From assembly GCA_003676145.1 (NCBI GenBank), contig NAUB01000024.1:124001-188000 (forward strand): a DNA stretch of 64,000 nt. Direction: 5' to 3'. The translations under genes were made by a program, and so were the position numbers. Shown here piece after piece: positions 36,569-45,739 of this stretch. The notes beneath the pieces were generated by a model, which worked only from the letters and a program-made list of their open reading frames with translations, did not search any database and was not told the DNA's origin. This DNA is from a gamma proteobacterium symbiont of Stewartia floridana (GTDB lineage Bacteria; Pseudomonadota; Gammaproteobacteria; Chromatiales; Chromatiaceae). The stretch's first letter is position 1. The number at the start of each line of letters is the position of its first letter.

Positions 36569-36606
36569 ACTTAAGTGTTGTTTGGTGGGGTATGGCCCAT
36601 TCATCG
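36569..36606 (+). repeat. Dispersed intergenic repeat, copy 2
   Basis: ACTTAAGTGTTGTTTGGTGG and the next nine bases match copy 1 at 27 of 29 positions. The second hairpin arm is lost (CCCATTCATC instead of CCCCACCAAA). This copy ends 7 bases before the ribosome site of the next gene, so it lies in that gene's 5' leader or promoter. Confidence 0.7.
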
Positions 36607-36625
36607 ATTTTCAGGAGATATTCTG

Positions 36626-37153
36626 TTGTTGTCCAAAAGTGAGTTTTGCTGCCATGTAAAATCCACACACCGGTTTTGCATGCTGGTTGCTCTCGTCGTG
36701 GCGCTCTTGTTCACCCTGCTGTTACTGCCACTCTTCATGCAAGCCGTTAGCGCGCCAGAGGGTGATACGGCAATCCGCTCCTGGAGTTTCATCACCCTTT
36801 TTGCCGTGACCTATCTGACCATGTACCTGGGCTACGGCTACCGGATCTGCATCGAATCGGATCTGCAACAGCCGGAAGAGAGAACCCTTATGGTGCAAAG
36901 CGTCGGCCATTCCGTGGCCACATATATCCCTATGCAAGCCATCGTCAAGGCAACGCTGATCAATTATCGGCAGCTGCCGGATGACCTGTATGCCATCCGA
37001 CAGCATGGCCATCCGGGTGAAGGCGTGCTGCTCCACTACAGACTCTCGGCAAGACATGGGGATGGCAGCGGCAGGCAGCATCGAATCTGGTTCCCACTCT
37101 GCAATGATCCGCAACTGCGGCACTGGCTCAAGCTGCCGGATTCATTCCTGTAA
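36626..37153 (+). CDS. Small membrane protein of unknown function
   Basis: About 176 residues from a TTG at 36626, chosen because AGGAG (36613-36617) precedes it by eight bases; a longer frame from GTG at 36575 would start inside the dispersed repeat. Two membrane helices (CMLVALVVALLFTLLLLPLF and SFITLFAVTYLTMYLGYG) are followed by a cytoplasmic beta-rich domain (TLMVQSVGHSVATYIPMQAI, DGSGRQHRIWFPL), reminiscent of bacterial PH-like folds. No family recognised. It precedes the receiver-like/GTPase/CZB cassette by about 400 bases. Confidence 0.6.
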   Translation: MLSKSEFCCHVKSTHRFCMLVALVVALLFTLLLLPLFMQAVSAPEGDTAIRSWSFITLFAVTYLTMYLGYGYRICIESDLQQPEERTLMVQSVGHSVATYIPMQAIVKATLINYRQLPDDLYAIRQHGHPGEGVLLHYRLSARHGDGSGRQHRIWFPLCNDPQLRHWLKLPDSFL

Positions 37154-37555
37154 GCCCCCAATTGAGGAATGCGAAGACTAAAGGGATCGATCCCCTGAAC
37201 GATAGTTTTCAAGAGAGGGGAAGGGATAACTAAGCCACTGATTTAATAAACAACGATCAGTAAAAACGTCGCCAAGCACCTCTGATGCCGGGTATGTTGT
37301 CGATGCGTTGAACCGGTTAGCGCATCGTTACCTGTAGACCTATTCAACACGGAACGGCAATGGCATGGACCAGCTGAACGGACAGCACCATCAAACCCAT
37401 TCGTATCACCAATCGCCTGCGGATGGGACACTTTCTCTGGCCTTGGATCAGTCTGTGATTAACCACCAGGCCATCTCCTCCTACCCAACTGCCCCTGTTG
37501 GACAGCAGCCCCACGAATCAAATCCATCGACCAATCCACTCCATAGGGAAATCTC
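37154..37555. other. Intergenic region with inverted repeat CGATGCG-N13-CGCATCG
   Basis: About 400 bases. A perfect 7-bp inverted repeat (37301-37307 and 37321-37327) surrounds an inner AACCGGTT palindrome, suggesting an operator. A histidine- and glutamine-rich frame at 37365-37559 ends with a TGA overlapping the next ATG, but its composition is not protein-like, so it is not called as a gene. Confidence 0.4.
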
Positions 37556-38695
37556 ATGAGTGATCAGCAAGCCTCTCCGATAAGAGTCGCGGCCATCGGT
37601 ATGGATCAACGTCAGCGTAACGCGTTGGTCATGCTGTTCAATAGCCATTGTCACAAGCGCTATATCCTGGTGGAAGAGGAGTCCTCGGAAATCTGCATCA
37701 TCGATCTGGATCTGTACGGTGGCGAACGCCTCTGGCAGGAGTTCCGTCAACGCCACCCGGATCGCCCATTGATTCTGGCCTCACTGAAACCCCGCCAAGT
37801 GGAGAATGGACACACCCTGTTTGTAAAAAAGCCGATCCCGATCATTCAACTGATGAACGCAATCGGCCAGTTGAGCCAGACACTCAACAACCGAACTGCA
37901 GAGCAACAAATCGACCCGGTAGCGAGTCCTGAAACGACACCGTCACTACCTCAAAAACCCCGACACCCAGCAGCCCCGGTAACCCGCAAAGTGGCCTCAT
38001 TGATGACCGAAGCCCAGGAGACGGTATTCATCGGTACCTCACCGGACATCGATCCAGACAACCAGCAGCAGCTGGCAAAGATCTATTACGATCCTCAACA
38101 CTATCTGCAGGGGCACGTACAACAAGCGTTGAATCAGGCAACACGCTACAACAAAAATGTCACCATCGAAGGCCCCTGGCCCGCGATCGATCTGATCATC
38201 GCCAATCAGCAGATCATGGTCGATGCCGGCGAGAAACACCTGCGCCCCTTCTGCACCGTTCCTGATGCAACCCGTGAAGTTGAACTGCGGTTTCATGAAC
38301 AACACAAACCGACCACCGGCCGGAAGGAGTACTCAGTCTACGCATTTATCTGGCAGCTGGCACTCTGGGCATCCCGAGGCCGGTTGCCCTCGGGCACCAA
38401 TCTCAACCAACCGATCTATCTTCGACGTTGGCCAAATTTCAGCCGCCTAGTAGTGACACCGCACGCGCTGGCCATCGCGGCTCTCTGGAGCAGAAATCCA
38501 CGCTCCCTGATCGATACGGCGAACAGTCTCGGTATTTCACAACGCTATGTATTTGCCTTCTACAGCGCAGCACATGCGCTTCAACTGGCTGGCGAAACAC
38601 GACGGGCGGTGGACACCCTGCTTGAACCACCGGTGATAGAGCAGGCTAAACACAGAGGACTGTTCAGCAAACTTCTGAACCGACTTAGAGGATAA
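37556..38695 (+). CDS. Receiver-like N-terminal domain fused to an uncharacterised helical domain
   Basis: A 379-residue soluble protein. Residues 1-115 resemble a degenerate receiver: a first strand RVAAIGMD without the usual acidic pair, a possible phospho-acceptor in ICIIDLDLYGG, and a conserved-lysine strand LFVKKPIPIIQL. A proline-rich linker (about 120-150) follows. The C-terminal region (about 265-379: YAFIWQLALWASRGRL, YLRRWPNFSRLVVTPHAL, SLIDTANSLGISQRYVF) is helical and partly helix-turn-helix-like. The function is unknown. A small GTPase gene starts 12 bases after its stop, so the two are co-transcribed and probably work together. Confidence 0.7.
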   Translation: MSDQQASPIRVAAIGMDQRQRNALVMLFNSHCHKRYILVEEESSEICIIDLDLYGGERLWQEFRQRHPDRPLILASLKPRQVENGHTLFVKKPIPIIQLMNAIGQLSQTLNNRTAEQQIDPVASPETTPSLPQKPRHPAAPVTRKVASLMTEAQETVFIGTSPDIDPDNQQQLAKIYYDPQHYLQGHVQQALNQATRYNKNVTIEGPWPAIDLIIANQQIMVDAGEKHLRPFCTVPDATREVELRFHEQHKPTTGRKEYSVYAFIWQLALWASRGRLPSGTNLNQPIYLRRWPNFSRLVVTPHALAIAALWSRNPRSLIDTANSLGISQRYVFAFYSAAHALQLAGETRRAVDTLLEPPVIEQAKHRGLFSKLLNRLRG

Positions 38696-38706
38696 AAGGA
38701 TTCATC

Positions 38707-39243
38707 ATGAGTGACTATAAGATCATCTTCAGCGGTCCCGTCGGCGCTGGCAAAACCACCGCCATCCAGTCGATCAGCGATATCCTGCCGGTGACAACGG
38801 ATGAACAGGCCAGCGATATGACCCGCAATCTGAAAAACGGCACCACGGTGGCGATGGACTACGGTCTGATCAAGTTACCCGGCACGGAACGGATTCACCT
38901 CTACGGCACCCCTGGCCAGGAGCGTTTCGATTTCATGTGGGAGATATTGAGCAATGGGGGAATCGGTCTGGTGCTGTTGATCAACAACCAGAGACCTGAC
39001 CCTTTTGGCGATCTGCATTTTTTCCTGAATGCCTTCCAGGCGTTCATCAAGCAGGGGAAAGTGGTGATTGGGGTAACCCGGATGGATCAGGCCGAGATGC
39101 CGAGAATCGAAGACTATCACCTGCAGCTGGAAAACAGTGGCGTGAAGATCCCGGTATTCGATATCGATGCCAGGATCAGGAAAGATGTCTCGATCCTTCT
39201 CGAAGCTCTGCTCTACTCACTGGATCCAGGAATCGAGGAATGA
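38707..39243 (+). CDS. Small Ras-like GTPase (COG2229/MglA-like)
   Basis: A 178-residue G protein: P-loop FSGPVGAGKTTAI (G1), DYGLIKLPGTERIHL leading to G3 YGTPGQERFDFMW, and TRMD in place of the G4 NKxD motif. It has the size and GTPGQ signature of the prokaryotic GTPases related to MglA, which control polarity and motility in Myxococcus. It probably switches between GTP and GDP forms in response to the receiver-like protein encoded 12 bases upstream. No GAP (Roadblock) gene was seen next to it. Confidence 0.85.
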   Translation: MSDYKIIFSGPVGAGKTTAIQSISDILPVTTDEQASDMTRNLKNGTTVAMDYGLIKLPGTERIHLYGTPGQERFDFMWEILSNGGIGLVLLINNQRPDPFGDLHFFLNAFQAFIKQGKVVIGVTRMDQAEMPRIEDYHLQLENSGVKIPVFDIDARIRKDVSILLEALLYSLDPGIEE

Positions 39244-39332
39244 ACAACATCAGGCAACATGAATTGGGGAGTTGAGTTAAATCAGACCTACAGCAGCAAC
39301 CGGTCAAAGCATCCGACCAAAGGCAGGGAACG

Positions 39333-39692
39333 ATGAATGAAAGTGCATTTTTTCTAAGGCGCATGAATGATCATGTGCAATATCTGAGCAAAATCAAAGC
39401 CACTTTGGAAGATAAGGGGGATTTCCAGGGGACCGATCACCACAGCTGTAAGCTGGGTCTCTGGCTGGACAGTGACGGCCCCGTAGAGTCATCCGCAATC
39501 AGTGCACAGGCCCGCGAAACCTTTGATCATCTGCTCGATCCACATGAGCGCTTCCATCATGCCAGCAAACGGGCATTGGCGTGTAAGGCTGCGGGTGACC
39601 GAATCGGCATGGAGGATGCCATGACCGAGATGTTCAAACTCTCCAGCACCCTGGTGAACATCCTGATTAAACTCGATAGCATGGATCAGTAG
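39333..39692 (+). CDS. Stand-alone CZB (chemoreceptor zinc-binding) domain protein
   Basis: A 119-residue helical protein with the CZB zinc ligands: an N-terminal histidine in MNDHVQYL, SCKLGLWLDSDG (the Cx2GxW-type motif) and two later histidines in DPHERFHHAS. CZB domains usually end chemoreceptors or diguanylate cyclases and sense zinc or hypochlorite. Here the domain is free-standing, 89 bases after the GTPase gene and on the same strand, so it may be a sensory or adaptor part of that cassette. Confidence 0.8.
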   Translation: MNESAFFLRRMNDHVQYLSKIKATLEDKGDFQGTDHHSCKLGLWLDSDGPVESSAISAQARETFDHLLDPHERFHHASKRALACKAAGDRIGMEDAMTEMFKLSSTLVNILIKLDSMDQ

Positions 39693-39776
39693 AGCGCTTG
39701 ATACGGCCGGTGAATCCTAGCGGGCCACGGGTGGTATCGATAAGGTGGGGCAGTTGCTGCGCCAGCCTGATGAAAT

Positions 39777-40037
39777 TCAGGCCACTGACGTTGCCCGGAT
39801 GGAGGCGACCAATTCAGCAAACTCCTCATCATCAGGCTTTTCACCACCGACACACCAGGCATGAATGATCGGATCGGGAAACTCCAGCAGTTGAATGAAT
39901 TGCCGCTGCATACGCGGCGGCATTTCTGAATAGTGCTGCTCAAGAAAAGCCTCCAGCAGCACATCCAACTCCAGCATGCCTCGCCGGCACTGCCAGCGTA
40001 AGCGATCCAGATTATTCAACTCACCTTCGTCAGTCAC
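39777..40037 (-). CDS. sdhE: Succinate dehydrogenase flavinylation factor SdhE
   Basis: An 86-residue SdhE/CptB protein with NNLDRLRWQCRRGMLELDVL, including the RGxxE motif needed for covalent FAD attachment, and EFPDPIIHAWCVG. It helps attach FAD to SdhA. It lies 16 bases after sdhB, at the end of the sdhCDAB operon, where it is often found. Confidence 0.93.
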   Translation of the reverse strand: MTDEGELNNLDRLRWQCRRGMLELDVLLEAFLEQHYSEMPPRMQRQFIQLLEFPDPIIHAWCVGGEKPDDEEFAELVASIRATSVA

Positions 40038-40053
40038 ATTGCACCATTGAAAC

Positions 40054-40752
40054 TCAAATCGCGTCTTTCAACATGATTGCTTTGATATGGCCGATCGCCT
40101 TGGTGGGATTGAGATTTTTCGGGCAGGCCTCGACACAGTTCATGATGGTGTGACAACGGAACAGTTTGTAGGGCCCTTCGAGATTATCCAGGCGCTCATC
40201 TTTGGCCTGATCCCGACTGTCCGCCAGAAAACGGCAGGCGCTCAAGAGTGCCTGGGGACCCAGGAATTTGTCCGGATTCCACCAGAATGAGGGACAGGAT
40301 GTGGAGCAGCAGCCGCACATGATACATTCGTAGAGACCATCCAGTTTGTCCCGGTCTTCCGGAGATTGCAGAATCTCCTGCTCCGGCATCGGTTCCTTAC
40401 GGATCAACCAGGGATCGACCTGTTTGTATTGAGCATAGAACTGACTCATATCCACAACCAGATCGCGGATCACCGGACGACCTGGAAAAGGCCTGACCTC
40501 AACCGGCTCCTTCAATTCACTCAAGGGTGTGATACAGGCCAGCTTGTTGCTGCCGTTGACGTTCACCCCATCAGAGCCGCACACACCCTCACCGCAGGAG
40601 TGTCTGAAGGTAAAGGACTCATCCTGATCCTGCACCGCCATCAGGGCATCGCGCAACATCATGCCTTGACGGGTTTCAATCTCGAACTCCTGCATGTAGG
40701 GTTCGTTGTCGGTCTCAGGGTTGTAGCGATATACGCTGACTTTCATATTCAA
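40054..40752 (-). CDS. sdhB: Succinate dehydrogenase iron-sulfur subunit
   Basis: A 232-residue iron-sulfur subunit with the plant-type 2Fe-2S ligands (RHSCGEGVCGSDGVNVNG and CITPL), then CIMCGCCSTSCPSF and NCVEACPKNLNP for the 4Fe-4S and 3Fe-4S clusters. It carries electrons from SdhA to quinone at the membrane. The gene follows sdhA by 78 bases. Confidence 0.95.
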   Translation of the reverse strand: MNMKVSVYRYNPETDNEPYMQEFEIETRQGMMLRDALMAVQDQDESFTFRHSCGEGVCGSDGVNVNGSNKLACITPLSELKEPVEVRPFPGRPVIRDLVVDMSQFYAQYKQVDPWLIRKEPMPEQEILQSPEDRDKLDGLYECIMCGCCSTSCPSFWWNPDKFLGPQALLSACRFLADSRDQAKDERLDNLEGPYKLFRCHTIMNCVEACPKNLNPTKAIGHIKAIMLKDAI

Positions 40753-40830
40753 ACCTCATCTCTTGTTTGCGTTTTGAATGGGCTGTTATGCAACGAACCG
40801 CATACAGCACGATTGTCAAAACGAACTCAA

Positions 40831-42591
40831 TCAGTAGACACGCTCTTTCGGTGGAAAACTCTCCACTGTCAGCGGTTGAGAGCGCACACCCTTGTATTCC
40901 AGCTTATCGCTCTCTTTCCAGTACAAGGTATGCTTCATCCATTCCCCATCCTCCCGTTTTGGAAAATCGGGTCTGGAGTGGGCACCCCGACTCTCTTTGC
41001 GGTGCAGTGCTGAGACCGCAATCGAGAGTCCAACATCGATCAGGTTCTCCAGCTCCAGCGCCTCGGTACGGTTGGTATTGAAGGTAGCGGAGTGATCGGT
41101 CAGGCGCACATCCTTGAGTTTGTCACGAATCCCTTTCAGCTTTTCGACACCATCCGCCATCATATCCTCAACCCTGAATACACCGGCGTGATCCTCCATG
41201 GTCTTGCGGAACTCCTTACGCAGTTCGCTGACGGTGATACCCTCGCCTTTCACATCCCACCTTTCCAGTCTGCCTACGGCTTGAGCAACACTGTCATCAT
41301 GCAGTGGGCGATGCGCACTGTTCTGCTTTACGTAGTCAATGATGTTGTGTCCCGCCAGACGGCCGAACACCAAGATATCGAGCAGTGAATTGCCGCCCAG
41401 ACGGTTGGCACCATGCACGGAAGCGCAGGCGCACTCACCGGCTGCGTATAAGCCAGGCAGCGGGTCACCATCATCACTGGCCTCTGGCATCACCCGACCG
41501 AAACGGTCTGTAGGTATACCACCCATCACATAGTGGGCGGTTGGAAAGACCGGAATCGGATCCTGTACCGGATCGACACCGGCAAAGATCTTGGAGCTTT
41601 CACGTATGCCGGGCAGACGCTTGGCGATCACATCTTCACCGAGGTGATCCACCTTCAGCATCACATGATCGCCATCCGGACCGCAGCCACGCCCTTCTCT
41701 GACTTCGGTAACGATGGAACGCGCAACCACGTCCCGACTGGCCAGATCTTTTGCGTTGGGGGCGTATTTCTCCATAAAGCGCTCCCCATCCTTGTTGATC
41801 AGATAGCCACCCTCACCACGGACACCTTCGGTGATCAGCATTCCCTTACCGGCAATGCCGGTCGGGTGAAACTGGAAGAACTCCATATCCATCAGCGGCA
41901 ATCCGGCGCGCAGCGCCATCGCCATGCCATCACCTGTGTTGATGTGGGCGTTACTGGTGGTACGAAATACCTGTCCGCAACCGCCAGTGGCCAGCAGGGT
42001 TGTCTTCGACTCGATCAACAGCGGCTCACCGGTGGCAATGTTCAGCACCAGTGCACCCAGTACGATCCCCTCTTCATCCTTGATCAGTTCGACCGCAAAG
42101 TACTCATCATAGAAGTGGGTTTTGGCGCGAATGTTCTGCTGGTAGAGGGTATGCAGTATGGCGTGTCCGGTACGGTCGGCCGCTGCACAGGTTCGTGCTG
42201 CCTGATCCCCACCGAAATTCTGACTCTGGCCGCCAAACGCCCGCTGGTAGATCTTGCCATTCGGCAGCCTGGAGAAAGGCACACCGTTGTGTTCGAGTTC
42301 ATAGACCGTGGGTATTGCTTCACGGCACATGTACTCGATGGCGTCCTGATCCCCCAGGTAGTCCGATCCCTTCACGGTATCGAACATGTGCCAGTGCCAG
42401 TTGTCCGGCAATACATTGGCCAAAGCCGCATTTACACCACCCTGGGCTGCCACCGTATGGGAACGGGTAGGAAAGACCTTGGATACAACAGCCACCTTCA
42501 GATTTGCGTTGGCCAATTGAAGCGCTGCATTCAGACCAGCGCCACCGGCGCCCAGAATGAGTGTATCGAATCGTTGTTTTTCAAGTGCCAT
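40831..42591 (-). CDS. sdhA: Succinate dehydrogenase flavoprotein subunit
   Basis: 586 residues from the ATG at 42589-42591, which starts the real family sequence (MALEKQRFDTLILGAGGAGL); a 20-codon upstream extension of the frame has no support. The FAD motif GAGGAGLNAALQLA, the covalent-FAD histidine in RSHTVAAQGGVNAAL, GGCGQVFRTTSNAH and HGANRLGGNSLLDILVFG are all present. It oxidises succinate to fumarate in the TCA cycle. Confidence 0.95.
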   Translation of the reverse strand: MALEKQRFDTLILGAGGAGLNAALQLANANLKVAVVSKVFPTRSHTVAAQGGVNAALANVLPDNWHWHMFDTVKGSDYLGDQDAIEYMCREAIPTVYELEHNGVPFSRLPNGKIYQRAFGGQSQNFGGDQAARTCAAADRTGHAILHTLYQQNIRAKTHFYDEYFAVELIKDEEGIVLGALVLNIATGEPLLIESKTTLLATGGCGQVFRTTSNAHINTGDGMAMALRAGLPLMDMEFFQFHPTGIAGKGMLITEGVRGEGGYLINKDGERFMEKYAPNAKDLASRDVVARSIVTEVREGRGCGPDGDHVMLKVDHLGEDVIAKRLPGIRESSKIFAGVDPVQDPIPVFPTAHYVMGGIPTDRFGRVMPEASDDGDPLPGLYAAGECACASVHGANRLGGNSLLDILVFGRLAGHNIIDYVKQNSAHRPLHDDSVAQAVGRLERWDVKGEGITVSELRKEFRKTMEDHAGVFRVEDMMADGVEKLKGIRDKLKDVRLTDHSATFNTNRTEALELENLIDVGLSIAVSALHRKESRGAHSRPDFPKREDGEWMKHTLYWKESDKLEYKGVRSQPLTVESFPPKERVY

Positions 42592-42611
42592 GTAAGAGTA
42601 ACCCTTTCTGT

Positions 42612-42953
42612 TCAGGCGACGTGCGCGAGAGTGATGACCTGCAGCACCCAAAGTGCGCAGCCGATAAGTACAAAGCCGATCACGCTCAGTACCGAGAGAC
42701 GAATCGCGGTTGGATGAACGTAGTCGATCACCACATCACGTATCCCGACCCAGGCATGAAGCAATAGTGAGGCAAAGAACAGCAACAGACCGAATCCAAC
42801 CAGGGGTTGTGCCACCCAGCTCTGCCAGGCCGCATGATCCGCCGGCGCATTGGTTATGAAATGCAGCAGCACATAGAGGAAAAACAGTAACAAATAGATA
42901 GCTGTGGCACGCTGTAGAAACCAGGCTCTTAAACCGCTTGCACGACGACTCAT
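42612..42953 (-). CDS. sdhD: Succinate dehydrogenase membrane anchor subunit
   Basis: A 113-residue protein with three membrane helices, including AWFLQRATAIYLLLFFLYVL and a LLHAWVGIRDVVIDYV segment carrying the usual haem/quinone-side residues. It anchors the SdhAB heads and helps form the quinone site. Its start overlaps the sdhC stop by four bases (ATGA), and it is followed by sdhA after 20 bases. Confidence 0.9.
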   Translation of the reverse strand: MSRRASGLRAWFLQRATAIYLLLFFLYVLLHFITNAPADHAAWQSWVAQPLVGFGLLLFFASLLLHAWVGIRDVVIDYVHPTAIRLSVLSVIGFVLIGCALWVLQVITLAHVA

Positions 42954-43330
42954 AGCAGACCTCCCAGCAGAATCAGCGCGGCTACCGGAGCAGCCAGTGT
43001 GACGGCCCAGGACGTCTGACCAAACAGGGGCTTTTCAACACCGATATCGATGTCGATCAAAAGGTAACGGATACCTGCAAACAGATGGTGCATCAACGCC
43101 CACAACATCAGAAACAGAATCAGCTTGACCAATCCCATGTCGAATATGGCTTTCGCCGCTGCAAACCCGTCCGCCCCGGAAAGGGAGAGATCAAACAGAT
43201 AGATCAACAAGGGAATGGAGAGCACCATGACCACGCCGGTTACCCGATGAATGATCGACATGATGCCCGCCATAGGCAGACGTATTTTGAAAAGGTTAAG
43301 AAACACAGGTCTTGGTTTCGTGTCTAGCAT
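42950..43330 (-). CDS. sdhC: Succinate dehydrogenase cytochrome b556 subunit
   Basis: A 126-residue protein: RPVFLNLFKIRLPMAGIMSI, the signature SIIHRVTGVVM with the serine/arginine quinone-site residues, and ALMHHLFAGIRYLLIDID with the haem ligand histidine. Three membrane helices. It is the first gene of sdhCDAB-sdhE. Confidence 0.93.
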   Translation of the reverse strand: MLDTKPRPVFLNLFKIRLPMAGIMSIIHRVTGVVMVLSIPLLIYLFDLSLSGADGFAAAKAIFDMGLVKLILFLMLWALMHHLFAGIRYLLIDIDIGVEKPLFGQTSWAVTLAAPVAALILLGGLL

Positions 43331-43371
43331 AGTGTCTTATTCCAAATAAAATTCAAAATAAACTTGTGGGA

Positions 43372-43398
43372 CTAGTGGACCACTAGATTTGTTAACAA
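43372..43398 (-). promoter_or_regulatory. Operator-like palindromes upstream of sdhC
   Basis: A perfect CTAGTGG-A-CCACTAG inverted repeat (43372-43386) and a TTGTTAACAA palindrome (43389-43398) lie 42-68 bases before the sdhC start, close to where the core promoter should be. They are likely binding sites for a regulator of the sdh operon, identity unknown. Confidence 0.45.
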
Positions 43399-43459
43399 TT
43401 CATTGAAATCCGTTTTACCGACCAGCAAACCTGCAACTGGTTTTGATCGACTTCCTTTG

Positions 43460-45739
43460 TCAATCACGCTTCATCATGCAACTGGCACGCACAGACGCCA
43501 GTGCGGTCATATTCAGAAGCCCGCGAACGCTGATACTCGGCGTCACAATATGAGCTGACTTGGCCGTGCCGATCAGAATCGGGCCGATAGCGATACCTTC
43601 GCCCAAAACTTTCAGCATGTTGAATGCGATATTCGCCGCATCCTGATTCGGCATCACCAACAGATTAGCGCTGTCTTTCAAACGCGAATTTGGAAAGCGG
43701 CTGCTGCGCAACTCTTCCGAGAGTGCCAGATCAGCATGCATCTCACCTTCGATTTCAAGATCGGGCATACGCTGTCGGACCAGTTCAAGCACACGTTGCA
43801 TCTTTCCGGCAGAAGGTGAGTCGTGACTGCCGAAATTCGAATGCGAGACCAGTGCCACTTTAGGCTCCACTCCGAACCACAGCACCTCCTCTGCACATAG
43901 AGAGACAATCTCAGCCAGATCCTCTGCAGAGGGGTCTTCCTGCACATAGGTGTCTGCCATGAACAGAGTGCCTGAATGCAACACCAGGGCATTCATGGAA
44001 GATAGCTTATTTATGCCACTTTCGGTACCGATGATTTCTGTGACATTCTTAAGATGCTTGCGGTAGCGGCCAACCGTACCACAAATCATTGCGTCAACTT
44101 CACCTATAGAAAGCATTATTGCAGCCAATACTGTTGGGTTGCGATTCAGATATTTCCTTGCTTCTTTTGGTGAAAATCCTCGCCTTTGAACCATTTCGAA
44201 GAAGGTTTTGGCGTGTAACTCAAAGTTTGGGTTATCAAGTGGCTCAACCACTTCAAAATCACTGTTTTCGGTCAGGCGCAGTCCCAACTGCTCAATCCGT
44301 TGCAGTATCACATTGCGACGTCCAATCAGTACCGGCCTGGCGATACCCTGGTCGACTGCCTGCTGTGCCACCTCCAGCACCCGCTCTTCTTCACCCTCCG
44401 CGTAGACGATACGGCGGATATCCGCACGGGCACGTTCAAACAGCGGACGCATGGTCAGGCTGGTGCGAAACACCCGGTGTTGCAAACGGGCACGATAACT
44501 CTCCAGGTCTTTGATCGGTCTCAGCGCTACACCGGAATCCATAGCCGCCTTGGCAACAGCACAGGGAACAGAGACCATAAGCCGCTGATCAAAGGGTTTG
44601 GGAATCAGATACTCCGGACCAAACTGCAGGGATTGTCCACCATAGGCCGATCGAACCACATCGGAGGATTCCGCCTGGGCAATCTCGGCGATCGCCTTGA
44701 CACAAGCCATCTTCATGGCGCTGTTGATCTCTGTCGCCCCCACATCCAGTGCCCCTCTGAAGAGAAAGGGAAAGCAGAGTACGTTGTTCACCTGATTCGG
44801 GTAGTCGGTCCGTCCAGTCGCCAGAATCGCGTCGGGTCGTACCCTTTTCGCCTCCTCTGGGGATATTTCAGGGGTGGGATTTGCCAATGCCATGATCAAT
44901 GGATTGGACGCCATCTTCGGCAGCCAGTCGGCTTTCAGGACACCGGCCGCAGAGAGACCGAGAAACAGGTCGGCACCATCCAGAGCCTGCTCCAGGGTAC
45001 GTAGCTCGGTATCGACGGCATACTCCGACTTGTAGGGATCCATCTCCTCACTGCGGCCCTTGTAGACCACACCGGCAATATCGGTAACGATGATGTTTTC
45101 CTTTTTCAGACCCAGATCAACCAGCAACCCCAGGCAGGCCAAGGCGGCCGCACCGGCGCCGGCGGTGACCAGTCTGATATCACCAATGTCTTTACCGACC
45201 ACCTTGAGACCATTCAGAATGGCGGCACAGACAACGATGGCAGTGCCATGTTGATCATCATGAAAGACAGGGATATTCATCCGCTCCTTGAGTGCCTTTT
45301 CTATGATGAAACACTCCGGCGCTTTGATATCTTCCAGATTGATACCGCCGAAACTGGGTTCCAGGCGGGCCACCGTCTCGATGAACTGATGGGGATCCAG
45401 CTCATCGACCTCAATGTCGAAAACGTCAATATCGGCAAACTGCTTGAACAGTACCGCCTTGCCTTCCATCACCGGCTTTGAGGCCAGACTGCCGATCGCC
45501 CCCAGGCCCAATACCGCGGTGCCATTGGAGATCACCGCAACCAGATTGCCTCTGGCGGTGTAGTCAGCGGCACGATTGGGATCCTCCGCAATCTCTTCAC
45601 AGGCAGCGGCAACACCGGGTGAATAGGCCAAGGCCAGATCGTGCTGATTGGCCATTGGTTTGGTCGATTTGATTTCCAGCTTTCCGGGTTTGGGGGATCG
45701 ATGATAATCGAGCGCCGCCTTTCTCAACTCTTCAGACAT
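43460..45739 (-). CDS. maeB: NADP-dependent malic enzyme with C-terminal phosphotransacetylase-like domain
   Basis: 759 residues, the standard MaeB length. The N-terminal malic enzyme part (about 1-425) has [36 protein letters not shown] and [12 protein letters not shown]. The C-terminal part (about 430-759) resembles phosphotransacetylase ([30 protein letters not shown]) and is thought to regulate or oligomerise rather than catalyse. It decarboxylates malate to pyruvate and gives NADPH. It is transcribed in the same direction as sdh, with a 129-base gap. Confidence 0.94.
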   Translation of the reverse strand: MSEELRKAALDYHRSPKPGKLEIKSTKPMANQHDLALAYSPGVAAACEEIAEDPNRAADYTARGNLVAVISNGTAVLGLGAIGSLASKPVMEGKAVLFKQFADIDVFDIEVDELDPHQFIETVARLEPSFGGINLEDIKAPECFIIEKALKERMNIPVFHDDQHGTAIVVCAAILNGLKVVGKDIGDIRLVTAGAGAAALACLGLLVDLGLKKENIIVTDIAGVVYKGRSEEMDPYKSEYAVDTELRTLEQALDGADLFLGLSAAGVLKADWLPKMASNPLIMALANPTPEISPEEAKRVRPDAILATGRTDYPNQVNNVLCFPFLFRGALDVGATEINSAMKMACVKAIAEIAQAESSDVVRSAYGGQSLQFGPEYLIPKPFDQRLMVSVPCAVAKAAMDSGVALRPIKDLESYRARLQHRVFRTSLTMRPLFERARADIRRIVYAEGEEERVLEVAQQAVDQGIARPVLIGRRNVILQRIEQLGLRLTENSDFEVVEPLDNPNFELHAKTFFEMVQRRGFSPKEARKYLNRNPTVLAAIMLSIGEVDAMICGTVGRYRKHLKNVTEIIGTESGINKLSSMNALVLHSGTLFMADTYVQEDPSAEDLAEIVSLCAEEVLWFGVEPKVALVSHSNFGSHDSPSAGKMQRVLELVRQRMPDLEIEGEMHADLALSEELRSSRFPNSRLKDSANLLVMPNQDAANIAFNMLKVLGEGIAIGPILIGTAKSAHIVTPSISVRGLLNMTALASVRASCMMKRD

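Noticed and set aside
37365..37559. A 64-codon frame ending in an ATGA overlap with the receiver-like gene
   Set aside because: Histidine/glutamine/proline-rich composition, no ribosome site, looks non-coding despite the overlap.
41533..42717. A 394-codon plus-strand frame opposite sdhA
   Set aside because: It mirrors the sdhA codon pattern and has no protein-like domain.
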